DNA of 64,000 bases from Blastomussa wellsi (lineage: Eukaryota; Cnidaria; Anthozoa; Scleractinia; Plerogyridae). How positions within the stretch are numbered: position 1 is the first letter of the stretch; every line of letters begins with the position of its first letter. Location of the stretch: the NCBI GenBank assembly GCA_947652115.1, contig OX393562.1, forward strand, positions 20,341,969 to 20,405,968. Reading direction: 5' to 3'. The position numbers and the translations under genes are program-made. The notes under the pieces were generated by a model, which did not search any database, was not told the origin of the DNA, and worked only from the letters and a program-made list of their open reading frames with translations. Positions 25,001 through 35,947 of this stretch are shown here, piece by piece.

Positions 25001-28000
25001 TTTGACGCTGTATACCTCGAATCTTCCCTTTGGACCCAGAAAAAGTGTTGATTTAGGGACGGACCATTATTTTCCTGGAGGGGGGAGTATGAAAAATGTT
25101 CCTCTGCAAACTTTTTTTCGAACAACACCTTCCTGCAAACAATTTTTCCGATATTTTTTAACTAACTACGTTCTGACACAAAAGGAAGTTCCTTTTTGGC
25201 GGTGGCGAACGAATTGGAAAAAGAGAAATCTACAAAGCGGATCGAAATTCACCGATCACTGCCCGCGAACGTTATCTTTTGACACCTCTGGACTCATCTA
25301 TTTCGTTTTCTGAGGCGTACACTACGATGATTTGCGGCAGTGAAAAGCGAACTCGTTGCTTGAATTTTAAATGTCCAGTCCCTGTGTTATTGAAAAGCGC
25401 GATATTTTGAACTATTTTTTGAAGAAAATTTCAGAAAAGCTATACCCAATTTATGTTATAAATGTAAGATTCTAGTCTAGAAGCTTGTGTTTCTTTATAA
25501 AACCTTCACCATTTTAATTCCTACGCAATTACGGGCGCAAATAAAGAGCATACGACAGAAAATACGCAAAGGGAGTAGCAGGCTTTTCTGCTGTTCCGCA
25601 GTAGTGGAGTCCTGATCTTCTTTGACGATGTTCCCACAAGCCATCCTGTGGTACCAGCGGTGAACGGAGGCCTGGGCACGTTGCTGTCTTAAAGTGATTA
25701 CCATTGCCATAGGTCACTCCGAATAACTTGTAAGTCGTAAGTGACCCATTAGCTTTGATGGTGACATCGTCAGGAAGATGCCCGACTTCTGAAGCACACC
25801 CATTTCTCGACAAAATGTCAACGTTAAATGGCAAGACGAGTGCCATTCCTTGAATGAAGACCCGCTGAGATTCTGACCTTGAAATGCGCTGCTTGGGTTT
25901 ATTTTTGTGCATGGTCAATTTGAAGATCCAATGTTTTACTTTTGTTTATTTCAATTATTTATGTCATGCAATATTTGGTGTTCCAATTTGGTCAAATAAA
26001 ATGTTGATTATAATGGAGCCGTATCCTGTCCACAAACAACTACATATTTTAAGTCTAAATTTCATTTTTTTTTTCATTAATAGGTTACAAGTTTCTTTTA
26101 ACTCTATGCAAACTATTTTTTGTACATATTATGTTTTCAAGCAATTTATTTTGTATTTTTAGGCCCTGTAAACAATTTTTTCAATATTTTTCATCCGCCC
26201 TCCAGAAAAATAATTGCCCGTCCCTTAGGAAAGCTTTTTTGAGGCGCAGTGGCCTAATGGTTAGTGCGCTGGACTCTGGATCGGACGGTCCGGGTTCGAG
26301 TCCTGGCCGGGCCACTGCGTTGTGTTCTTGGGCAAGACACTTTACTCTCACAGTGCCTCTCTTCACCCAGGTGTATAAATGGGTACCGGCGAATTTACTG
26401 CTGGGGGGTAACCCTGCGATGGACTAGCATCCCATCCAGGGGGGAGTAGAAATACTCTCTGTCGCTTCATGCTACAGAAACCGGGATAAGCTCCGGCCTG
26501 ATGGGCCACTAGGCCCGGCTGCAGACTTACCTAGGAAAGCTTTCAGCTTTTGGGAGGTTGAAAATGAAGTGTTTGCATGTGGGTGAATTATGACCAACGG
26601 CGCTTACCAACAAAATGAACTGGCTGCCCAGATCGGTGCATTAAAAAATGAATTGGCCTTTCGGCTTGTGAGGGTTTTCTCTGGTGTTTACAAGCATTTC
26701 ACCAGATGCATTAATACAATTTAGCAATTGACTAAATGCACTAAAGCATTTTTTGTGCTGTTCTATATGGTATCTCTTACATTTGTCACGCTAGCTTAAT
26801 TACTTACCTTGTGAAATAGTCATTGCTCCTTCCGACAAACTGGGACAAGTAACCGTGCCGGAAATTCTGGCCGAGTGAGCTGGATCCCAATCAATCATAC
26901 GTTCAACGTCATCACTCTCTATAGTAACTGTAAACTCACATGATGCGCTGCTGTACTTATCTCTTGTGGGCTCAAAATTCCCGATCATCTTCTCTGTGAA
27001 TCGAATACCTGGCTTCTGCTTTTTAAATGTTCTGTGGTCTAGTTAACAAATAGATTCCATGTTGCCGTGCGTCTGTTCAGTAATAGATCACCGATGACGT
27101 CAAAATGTGGTAAGAAAACAAGTGGCACACGAGGCTGAGTGTGTCACTGATGTTCTTACCGTATTTTAAAGTTTTCTATCATTTATTACTGAACAGACGC
27201 ACGGTAACATGGAATCTATCCGTTTTATATAATAACGAAACAAAATGTAAAAAGCTTGACGTCACCAGCGCCTGTGTCTTTTAATAGATCATAGGTATGA
27301 ACCAATCAAAATGCGTCTATAATATTGGGCTTATTATATAAATAATAATCGTAATATGTATTTAATGATATTGACACCGATACAAGCAACCAAGAAAGCA
27401 AGCAAACATGAAACAGTGTAACCAAGTGATGTATTTTCATGTGTTTCTAGCAAGCAGCACAAAACAGGCTCTATAATATGAACCTCATGCATAATAACAT
27501 AACTTCTATAATTTACCTCGCACTCTCTTTGTAAATTTATTGTAATACCTCAAAATTTACTCGCAGAATTTGTAATCTTAAGGTTTTTATTACTTTAACA
27601 ATATGGCGTCATGAAGACACCGAAACGTCGGTTTGTTTCGCTAGTATAACCAAATCCTTATTGATTGTATAAAATATAACAATTAATTGATATTATGTGG
27701 CTATAAAGCATACGGCATGAATATTTTATGATATTGCTAAGTGTCGACGGTGTGTACGTAATGATATGAAAATTTGAAACTTAAACTGAAACTAACTGAC
27801 AACATTGAGGGCCATTTTCTGCAAGCCTGAAATAGCACATGCATGGTCGGCGATGATGCAATGTTGGTAGAAAAGAACCCGAAATAAGCTCGGAAAAGCA
27901 ATTCTTTGGGAAGGAAACAGATTTGGCCCACTTAATCATGTATTATATTCCTTCTTCTCGTTACTTACCTAGATGTACGAAAGTGTCATAGTCTATAATC

Positions 28001-31000
28001 CATCCCTCTCTCTCAGCCATCAGCCTCATGCAACGTTCGGCCAGACAAGCTATTGTCAGTGTAGGGTTGATGCCGACTGCTCGGGGGAGAATGGCTCCAT
28101 CTACTACATATAAACCTTCTAGGGACTCGCCTGTTTCTCCTATGAGTTATATAACAGTGAGATAAGCAAATCATTATTTTAGTTAGGTCTGTGCTGTTTT
28201 TATATCAAATATCAGTCACAAACAGTTCAGACTCAAATTTGAGAATAGTAACTTTACTGTGGTCGAAACCAACCTTCAAATACTTGTCCTGCATGATTTA
28301 CAACAGCTGTCTGTCCAGATTCTCCCATTGGACACCCACCCAGTGGATGAGCAGTGACGATACTTTTGCCCAACGCTTCTGTCCACATGGGGTTCTTTAC
28401 AAAAGTCCCTCCCAGTCCTTTTGTCAGTTTCACTAGAGCCTCGTTCACGCGATCAAAGTTCACGCCGCGTCCAACTTCTTTCCAGTCGATGTCAATATTG
28501 TCATTGTTTTTGTCAAAAGTAATTTGCCCGCCGGAATCATCATGGCTCATGCAGAGAAAGGACAGAGTGTTGTCTACGCCTTTACCTTGAAGCTCCTTTA
28601 AAATAAGCACAAGGTTTAAATTGCAAAAAATGATTTATAGCAATTTGCATTAGAGTTGTCAGTTTCACTTGAGTGTCGAAGGTAATTCGCGTTTGCCTTG
28701 TATTACTTGCCTTGCATTATTGTATTATTACGCTTTCTGATTGGTTGAAAAAAATTCGTGCCACTTTCGCAACCAATCAGAAGTAACCAAAACCAATCGT
28801 TACTCCGAAGTTGCGTAAGTTTTCCCGCGCTTCGATTCGTACCCGGCTGCATGTCTTTGCTTTTAGTTTGATTGGTTCACTGGATTCGCTATGTCCTTTG
28901 TGACTGGCCAGAGTAATTACTCAAGGTTTTGGTTTTAAAACACTCGGTTGAAAACACCTTTAATCTACATCGAATTAAAAAAGGAAAAAGGTGTCTTAAT
29001 AATTCTGCAAACGCAAGTGGTTTCCCGGTTGTTCTTTTAAATTCCAAGAAAATCAGCCGGAAACAAAGGTCAGAAATCGCTCTGCGTTAACAGATTGCCG
29101 TTGGCTCAGTCACTGTTATATTTTACCTGAAAAACCTTTTCCATCTTTTCTTCACTTGGAAATTTGTTCTCTCCCAATATTTTTGCTCCAGCGCTGACTC
29201 CAAGAGTATAGGAAGTAGATGCTATAGATGGCGGAGTTCCGTCTTCGATGACAAAATGATTTTGAAAATCTCCACCCAGAGTTTTTCTGAAATCCATGAC
29301 GGACGCTATGCAAGGCCCAGGAGGTTCATGACGATCACTTTCCTTATCTTCTGTATTTGGTTCCTTTTCTGTTTTTCTTCCAACCGAGTTGGTTTCTTTA
29401 TCACCGTTGAAGCTGAACCCGAGCGCATCTCCGTTTGTTGAGAAGCGTTTACCGAGCTCTTCCGAGACATCGAGACCGCGTTCTTTTGAACGATGCAGGA
29501 TTTTAGTTGAGCCCAGTGCGCCTGCGCCAAGAATGACGTGGGAAGCTCTTACGGCTTGCTCATCAACATCAAAGCAGCCAGTGTGCTGTCTCCTGTACGA
29601 AACCAGCCAATCAGAAGAGTCATAGGCTTTCGTTACTGCTAATACTTCCACCTGACAACGAAATGTTTATTTCGATTAAAACAAGTCTGCATACGATCAG
29701 GCGAAGCTTATCCCGGTTTCCTCAGTATCAAAGTCATTAGGAGTATTTCTACTACCCTTTGGAGCGGATGCTAGTCCATCGCAGTCTTACCACGTCCCTC
29801 CCCCCCCCCCCCCCCCTAAATCTTATTCTTTGGGGCGATTTGCTTCCTCAGGGTGTTACTCTTTGGAACTATTTGGCCTCAGCTTACCAGGAGTTCTCGT
29901 AGCTCAGTTGGTTAGAGCGCCCGAGCGGTAATCTGGGAAGTCATGGGTTCCAATCCTGTCGGGACTCAGATTTTTTTCTTTGTCCCACGCTCGTGTCGTA
30001 ACTAATCATTTCACCTTCATCATTGATTCACCGAGCAGAAAATTTACCATCTATCGTATGTATGACACCAATGTTGCTTCGACATTCCTGATCCTTGCAG
30101 TATGCAGGACGCGTGTCATATATGAACCTAGTAAATAAGTGGCCTTAGCTCACTAGGAGTTCTCGTAGCTCAGTTGGTTAGAGCGCCCCAGCTCACACTC
30201 ACTTGCATCTGTCATAGCTTCCATTTTTGCTTGTTCTAGTGTTTTGCTAGTTGCAGTGTTTCCTGGAATAGGATCATTGTTTCGCCTGTACCGTTAACTT
30301 AAGTTAGAAGACCACATCTTCCTTTTTTAAGGTTTAATATTATTATCATTCACTATTTGGCATTAACATGATAAACCTTGAAGTTTTTCCTAAATTCGTT
30401 TTGTTACCTCGGTAAAAATTTTCGCTCCATGAGCCTTTGCGTCTGGCAGGTAGTTCATGTTAAGGGTGTTCTTGGCGCCGACGTTGCAACCACCGACACA
30501 ATTGCCGCATGCAGTACATTTGGGCTGCGGTATTCCCACATGGTTCGCAGGCGTGTCTTCAAAGGTAACATACAGAGGCGCTTTATAAAATATTTTGTCC
30601 ATATCTTCAATGTCGAATTGATCGAGTCCTTCCTTCATTCGCTCCAGTTTTTGTAACTTTGGGTAGTTATCAGGGTATGGGGTCGGTTTCAACATGTCCA
30701 GTACGTGCTGTCGATCGACACTCGTGAAATTTTTGAGATCGTCTCTAAGCTCTTGCGGCCATACAGGATCACTGAAAATGGCAGGGTCGCAGTCAAGTCC
30801 AACATTTGCGTTTATAAGGGAGCCCCCTCCAAGGCCGCACCCTTGAACCACTGTTACGTTGTCAGTGACAACAAACTCATAAAGATTTGAAGACTTTCCT
30901 GGAAAAAGAAAGAAAACAAAAATAATCAAACCATCAATCGATCAATCGAATCTCACATCAAATAGATAAAAAAATCGTTTATAGAGCATGCGCGGTAAAA

Positions 31001-33377
31001 TGTATTATGACAGCCTCAATACGATTGTCCTGTGTGTAGTACGACGTAGTTAGCGATAAGGTGGATCCGTACAAAAAATTGATTAACTTGAGTAATAGTA
31101 CTAGTTGAAACTCATGGGACGAGGCTGAAAAACCTGAAAGTCGGCATGTGTATCTTTGGCCCGTGGAGACCATTCTACAATTTCAGCAGATTAGATGGGC
31201 CGGGTGTTTATATTTGTATGCTTGACAGGAGGGAGAGACTATGATTAATCTTGTAGTTATATAAATAATTAGGTGCCCCACAGATTTCGAGCTATTAACC
31301 AAAGCAGAACCGTGAAAATTTATAAGTGAATCAAATACCTTTGATCTGTTTTTTCCCTCCAAATGAAATCTGAACTTCCTTGGAAGCTTCTGAGAATGTT
31401 TCGGGAAATTCTCCAGGTAGCCACTCCTTGCCTCGTTCCAGAACACAAACCTTCTGTCCAGCTCGAGCACAACGACTAGCAGCGATAGAAGCCCCGTACC
31501 CAGACCCCACGATCACGACATCATAGTGAGGCTTGATTTGGGATGGCGGAGATGATAGTCGAGGAAACTGTGGTGGTTTCTGTTAAGAACATATATAGTC
31601 GGTCAGGTATATGGCCAATGCAAGCTTAATCTTGATTTCTTTTTTTATCAATAAAGGGCAAAATTACTGAGCGCTGATTGGTTGAGAGAGAGGGTATTTT
31701 TTCTTAATCGAGGGCATTTTTAGTAATCAAGAGAGGGCATGATTACCTGTTAATGATTGGCTAATCCGTTAATTGCCGTAGCGCTAAACAGGCTTCCCAG
31801 ATAAAAATAGACTGCGCGCGTGATTTTCCTTCGTATAAATTTTGCCCTTTATTGATAAATTGGAAAATTTTGAAAACTCTCGTGCAATTAATCCTTAATA
31901 GTACTTGGCCTCATGGTGATTACCTATACTAATTGATACCTAATCACTGAGGAATTGTTGCTAGAGAAGAGATCCCAAATTGTTTCTATTTTAAAAAAGA
32001 AACAAAAGATATAGCAGAACGGGACAAACTATTGGAAGATTTGTCTTTTTAGATAGCTCAGCTGCTTTTATTGTTTGGGTCTTTTTGCTATTTGTTTCCG
32101 AATCAGCTGCAATTTCCTTGAAGTATCTAATTGTCTGTTGTTATCCTTTTGTATCGGCGTACACTAGACTTGAACGGTTTTATCACCATTTTAAGTAACA
32201 AATCGAAGGGTTGTAAATGCAAAAATAAAGGCAACATCGTCTTAAGAGAAACATGAAACAAAATATGGTTTGCTTAAACCATCAACCTTTTCAACGTGAA
32301 TTTGAGTTCTGTATGCCTGTTTGGGACAGCTTTAAAACCGGACGAAGATTGAAGACAGGCCTACCACGGAACCCAGGAACCGAGTAGTTTGGTGTATGAG
32401 AAGTAACCAAAACAATATGAAGGTCTTTCGATTCATTTGTTGATAGACAATTATACGCTCCTTACCTCTCCAAAAGTGTTTTTGGAATGTGAAGACTCCA
32501 AGTTTCCCATCGCAAGGAATTTGCAAGCTTTTTTTTCACTCTCTCATAGAATTTCCCGTTTATCCGGACCCTTGCTTCAGACCACTAAACAAACAAACGT
32601 TTGCATTGTTATGCAGTTCAAATCTTCAGCATACTCATTCTACAAGCAATATGGACGCTATTCTCGCAAAGGGCCGTTTTAGGACAGATAACATTTAAGT
32701 GAATTAATCGAATCCTACATTAAAAGACGATGTCTCGTTCAAGCAAGTAAAGAGTAAACAGATTAGAAGCAAATTGATAGAAAGACGTTTTCGCTTGTAT
32801 AACCTGATATCATAACATATTTCGCTATATAACATATCTAAGGAGGGTATTGACGTAAAGTATATATGAAATAATTCATAGTTGAACTGCGGATGTTGAT
32901 GAAAGTGAGGAATGATCATCGCTGTGAATTTCCAATTTAAGCAATCGGAATAAAGAAGCCTGAAAAAAATCAGGGCTATTGCATAAATTGGAAATTCACT
33001 GCGATGATCATTCCTCGCTTTCAAGACGTGTACACGTATTAGGTCTTCTTTCATGACGTTTTCAACAAAAGAACATAATGATAAAACAGTAACACTAAAG
33101 TAGACTGAGTGCAATGCCAAAATGTAAAAAGTAAATGCTTTTTTATTTCGAGTTTCATTTATTCAATGTACACCCTTTCAAATTGGCAAAAAATGACCCT
33201 ATAGCCCCAGCTTGCGAACACAAGTTAAAGCTTTCACCAGACAAAGAGATTTCTGCACCTGGTTGTTTCAGTGGTAAAGGCACAAATTTACAAAGACAGG
33301 GCCAAAAAGAAAGAAAGCAGCTGAAAGCTCAAACTCACCTTCTCGTTTCTACATATAAAAATCTCTGAGTAGCTCAT
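16217..33377 (-). CDS. Fusion enzyme: GMC oxidoreductase + alpha/beta hydrolase + metallophosphoesterase, 19 exons, about 1,630 aa
   Basis: Exons from 5' to 3' on the minus strand: 33377-33339, 31579-31339, 30898-30408, 29651-29127, 28595-28274, 28130-27969, 27008-26808, 24733-24258, 24048-23912, 23227-23092, 22198-21882, 21089-20833, 20511-20248, 19758-19587, 19072-18892, 18583-18131, 17377-17141, 16703-16515, 16309-16217. Every border is AG/GT, successive phases agree, and the sum is 4,893 nt (1,631 codons with stop). The start is [13 protein letters not shown], the only phase-0 exon I found upstream of the FAD fold. It is the least certain exon. No signal peptide or membrane helix is evident, so a cytosolic protein is likely. 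The three enzyme parts are described separately below. The oxidase-hydrolase pairing resembles bacterial cholesterol-oxidase-type fusions; the added phosphoesterase makes this a three-enzyme chain. Confidence 0.9.
19131..19288. mobile_element. 158-bp MITE in intron 14 of the fusion gene
   Basis: Terminal inverted repeats of about 50 bp: TTTTTCTTAGTCCGTC at the left, GACGGACTAAGAAAAA at the right, continuing inward to matching GCGCGAAACCTGG and CCAGGTTTCGCGC arms. The loop is GC-rich and noncoding. Confidence 0.88.
21757..21850 (+). mobile_element. tRNA-derived SINE head
   Basis: Pol III-like boxes are visible: TGGCAAAGTGGTGAGAGCG (A box) and GGGTTCTATTCCC (B box), then GGCGTCATATGTGGG. It lacks a tRNA acceptor stem. 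It lies in intron 11 of the minus-strand gene, next to exon 11. Confidence 0.7.
22427..22700 (-). pseudogene. Non-LTR retrotransposon reverse-transcriptase remnant
   Basis: On the minus strand one frame reads [20 protein letters not shown] and then LLKEL. After a frameshift a second frame reads [17 protein letters not shown] and REPH. These match the conserved C-terminal RT segment of LINE elements (H..V.SRLDYCNSLL.GLP, then R..DHITP.L..LHWLP). The frameshift, its short length and its position inside intron 10 show it is a dead fragment. Clade not determined; Jockey/CR1-like families carry this motif. Confidence 0.8.
23744..23874. mobile_element. 131-bp hAT-like MITE
   Basis: Termini CAGTGGCGGATC and GATCTGCCACTG are near-perfect inverted repeats with the CAGTGGCGGATC start typical of hAT elements. 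Flanks share only AAATG clearly, so the expected 8-bp target duplication is decayed or absent. The interior is GC-rich. It lies in intron 9. Confidence 0.75.
25056..26224. mobile_element. Harbinger-like element with TTA target duplication, 1.17 kb
   Basis: Ends GGGACGGACCATTATTTT and the reverse complement of GGGACGGGCAATTATTTT are inverted repeats that continue through CTGGAGGG and a GATGAAAAAT-like block. TTA flanks both sides (25053-25055 and 26225-26227). GGG termini with a 3-bp TWA duplication are features of PIF/Harbinger elements. On the minus strand (25918-25529) an open frame of 129 codons includes [14 protein letters not shown] and [12 protein letters not shown], suggestive of a ubiquitin-protease-like cysteine peptidase end. 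It is frameshifted late and the match is weak. It lies within intron 7 of the fusion gene. Confidence 0.6.
26238..26531 (+). mobile_element. Intact tRNA-derived SINE, 294 bp, with 12-bp target duplication
   Basis: TAGGAAAGCTTT occurs at 26226-26237 and again at 26532-26543, bracketing the element. The head has an A box (TGGCCTAATGGTTAG) and a B box (GGTTCGAGTCC, 26293-26303), then GGGCAAGACACTTTA, a conserved middle (TTCACCCAGGTGTATAAATG), and a tail with GCGATGGACTAGCATCCCAT and GGGCCACTAGGCCC. This is the best-preserved copy in the window. It inserted directly at the right end of the Harbinger-like element. Confidence 0.95.
27048..27222. mobile_element. 175-bp MITE in intron 6 of the fusion gene
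   Basis: Forty-base inverted arms: TAGATTCCATGTTGCCGTGC with GTCTGTTCAGTAAT on the left mirrors ATTACTGAACAGACGCACGG and TAACATGGAATCTA on the right. The loop is noncoding. Confidence 0.9.
29700..29812 (-). mobile_element. 3' fragment of the SINE family, reverse orientation, ending in poly-C
   Basis: Reverse complement shows GACTGCGATGGACTAGCATC, AGTAGAAATACT and GAAACCGGGATAAGC in the same order as the tail of 26238-26531. The head is missing. It abuts a poly-C run at about 29798-29816 and lies in intron 3. Confidence 0.8.
29890..30189 (+). repeat. tRNA-like SINE with a repeated head
   Basis: GGAGTTCTCGTAGCTCAGTT followed by GGTTAGAGCGCCC occurs at about 29890 and again at 30156, each preceded by a similar GGCCT(C/T)AGCT segment. 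The first copy continues to a B-box-like GGGTTCCAATCC. The acceptor stem does not pair properly, so this is not called as a functional tRNA. The second head is truncated. Confidence 0.7.
31644..31859. mobile_element. 216-bp MITE in intron 1 of the fusion gene
   Basis: Perfect 20-base terminal inverted repeats: TTATCAATAAAGGGCAAAAT and ATTTTGCCCTTTATTGATAA. The interior has GATTGGTTGAG/GATTGGCTAA motifs and no coding sequence. Confidence 0.92.
32900..33022. mobile_element. 123-bp MITE in intron 1 of the fusion gene
   Basis: Inverted arms of about 45 bases: GAAAGTGAGGAATGATCATC to AATTTCCAATTTA on the left and the complementary arm ending GATGATCATTCCTCGCTTTC on the right, with a short loop of about 35 bases. 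Confidence 0.88.
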
Positions 33378-34399
33378 GTTATCAAAATAACGGTGAGCTT
33401 TCCAAGTGATAAAAGGCGATTCGAAAACACGTCTGTAATAAAAGCAAAATATCTGCTTTTACATTGTCTTTACCTTTAGACGGTTCCACTAAATTCCAAA
33501 TGAACGAGACATGGATGCAGGTTTGTACTAGAGATTCATAATGCTTCACACCACTTTATCATCAATTTAGTGGTCGATCCATGCCAGTCGTTAATTTACC
33601 ACTATATTGTAACATATATTTAGTAGAAGCCCTTTACTGACTAACCCCTTAAATTCAACTGCAATGGAAGCTGAAAAGAAATTTCTTGAAATACTTTGGT
33701 AACCCTTACCTCAAGTGCTTTTCCGGCGTTGTTTGACGTTCTTCAGATTAATGCTTCTTCAAGTTAACACCGTCCCAGCTTATAAGTGGAGTTCATTGAA
33801 AACAGATGGGTGGCATGGATATCCGGTGCTCTGCCGTGTGGAATGCTGGCTCTGTGAATAGATTGCATTGCCCTGTGTGTAATGGTGCCGCGGGGGAAAA
33901 ATAATGAGAGCCGAACGTAGGTGTCTTAACTGAAAAATTTTATTGAAAAGCAAATTCATTTTCTTGAAAAGTCATTTAAATTTGAGATAGGTCTTTGTTT
34001 TAATTGATATTTTATTTACTTTAAGGACCTTTAAAAAAACCGAATTGTTGTTTGTGAAAAACAGAGGAATAGGAAAGTTTCCGTTATCGGAACAAATGCA
34101 GTCAGCTCGCTTCCCTGAACCTTTTGATGCTAGTTTTGCAAACGTCAGGGTAAACTTCTTAGCTCAAATCATCCCTAGCCTTTTTAAGCCCGTTGCGAAA
34201 ACGTAAGCCAGAAAAATCTACATTAACTTAATACTTTTGACTCAATAAATGGCATACAGATTTGTGCAGCATTAAAGAAACGGATGATCTATACAAAATA
34301 CATTTGCATTAAAACAGAGCTCAATGTCGGGGAGGATTGGTTTGAGACACCAACATGGCCGCCGTTTCTTGACTTTCTTGTGTATCCTATTGTGCTAGA
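33378..34399. other. Upstream flank of the fusion gene
   Basis: Likely holds the 5' UTR and promoter of the minus-strand gene. Possible noncoding upstream exons end at minus-strand donor sites near 33478 and 33711. No further coding exon recognised. Confidence 0.3.
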
Positions 34400-35330
34400 A
34401 ACCAGCCTTCAATTACTTGTCCTGCATGGTTTACAACAGCTGTCTGTCAGATTCTCCCATTGGACACCCACCCAGTGGATGAGCAGTGACGATACTTTTG
34501 CCCAACGCTTCTGTCCACATGGGGTTCTTTACAAAAGTCCCTCCCAGTCCTTTTGTCAGTTTCACTAGAGCCTCGTTCACGCGATCAAAGTTCACGCCGC
34601 GTCCAACTTCTTTCCAGTCGATGTCAATAGTCATTGTTTTTGTCAAAAGTAATTTTAACACCGGAATAACCACAGGCTCGATTTCCGCCGCTCTCTCGAG
34701 TCCGGTCTTCGTTCCTCCCCAAGTGTTCGGGGAGGAGCGCGGGCTCCGATTCCCGAAACGGCTGGTAATCGAGCCTAGAAACCCATTGTTCTTACAGACA
34801 AAGGTGAGAGTGGTATCACTGATTTTACCTTGAAGCTCCTTTAAATAGAAAATGAAAACAAAAATTGGTACTTATCACAGCCCTTAATTAACTATTAATG
34901 ATTTTGCATTAAGCAAAATCGAAAGGAGGTTAAAAGTGCGGTGTTATACTGAAATAAATTTATTTTGAACAAGGTAGAAACGAGTTGCTAAATTGATAAT
35001 TTTGATCAGTTCTTTTTTTTCTGTGAAAAAAGATGTGTTTTTTTCACACTATAGCCATTTGTATGTGTCAGGTTGAAAGAAGACCAATTACTGGTAACGC
35101 TGAAGTGTCATTTCTTTGAGGGTACGACTTCTTTTTTATGTCTAAAGAGTTTTCAGCCTTCTATCAGTTATATACCTAATCACAGAACGCTTTTTTAATT
35201 TACATGAGCAACTTTTTCCATGTTTTCTTCATTAGGCGAAATTTGTCATCTCCCAACACTTTTGCTGATACGCTGATTCCAACAGTAAACGGTGCTGATC
35301 CTGCAGAAGTTAGCTTCCCGTCCTCGATAG
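34400..35330 (-). pseudogene. Broken partial copy of the GMC domain exons
   Basis: 34400-34660 and about 34826-34850 correspond to exon 5 of the fusion gene (28595-28274). About 35207-35330 corresponds to the end of exon 4. A 1-base deletion after 34448, a 2-base deletion near 34629 and an inserted inverted-repeat element (34674-34776) break the frame. The FAD fold, the hydrolase and the phosphoesterase are absent. A 181-base stretch (34449-34629) is identical to 28317-28497, whereas flanking parts differ more and the exon 4 piece is strongly diverged. This is an old local duplicate with a recently homogenised patch. Confidence 0.93.
34674..34776. mobile_element. 103-bp inverted-repeat insertion in the GMC pseudogene
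   Basis: Ends AGGCTCGATT and AATCGAGCCT are perfect inverted repeats, with internal CTCCCC/GGGGAG pairing. It interrupts the exon 5 homology, so it arrived after the duplication. Confidence 0.8.
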
Positions 35331-35947
35331 CTGAAAAAAAAAAAAAGCGAACCGACTGAAAACAACAACGGGGTCAACAACAACAACAGACCCCGCTTTG
35401 AAATTTTATCAGCCGCTATGCCAGAATAGTTTTTGCTCTGGAAATAAATTTCTTTTAAATAACACAATTTCGTTCTCATTTTAGTGGTGGACGATTGCCA
35501 TCTGAAAACTGTCTGTGAAAGCTTCTTCCGACTAATTCAGTCAAATGGTGACAAATCCATTTTGTTTTAAGATATTATAGAAAGAGATTGAGAAGGACCT
35601 AAGACGGGAGCTCCCCAGTTAGTCTTTAATGGTCAATTTTAGTACGAGATCCATAGAAGGAAGAACTATCAAGGTTTGAAGAGGGCATGGCACTAGTAAG
35701 CAAATTCAAGAGGGTTGCAAATAAGGTGACCGTACACGAAAAGAGCATTTTGTTTATAAAAAGAATAAGTTGCTAGGCAACAGCCGCAGGTTGTAGTCAT
35801 GAAACACCAGCAGGAAGCTGATAAATAAGCCACCTTCAACTGCCCATCATGGACACTCCAAGACGATGAACAAGTCAACCAAGTAAAATCTGAATATCGT
35901 CAGGGAAAAAAGATAATGTGATAGAACGACTTTCCAGCAAACGGGCG

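Larger units (their letters stand above)
26808..33377 (-). other. GMC (cholesterol-oxidase-type) FAD domain of the fusion enzyme, residues about 30-600
   Basis: The dinucleotide fold has [10 protein letters not shown] (Gly38, Gly40, Gly42) and closes with VLERG (Glu61), the FAD-ribose acid. [12 protein letters not shown] (residues 115-126) is the GMC flavin-contact segment. [20 protein letters not shown] carries four cysteines at 221, 224, 227 and 231. [12 protein letters not shown] (His515) and [11 protein letters not shown] with GINPTLT (Asn561) match the catalytic His/Asn pair and C-terminal FAD segment of class I cholesterol oxidases. The family oxidises sterols or other secondary alcohols, passing electrons to O2 or another acceptor. 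Exon 7 (27008-26808) plus exon 8 add a beta-rich stretch of about 225 residues, up to about residue 819, that I cannot assign. Confidence 0.9.

Noticed and set aside
25495..25918. Extra exon of the fusion enzyme
   Set aside because: Exon 7 (26808) joins exon 8 (24733) directly in phase 1. This frame lies inside the inverted-repeat-bounded element and adds no matching domain.
29890..29975. Functional tRNA gene
   Set aside because: The acceptor stem does not pair and the head is repeated at 30156 in a truncated form; tRNA-derived SINE is the better reading.
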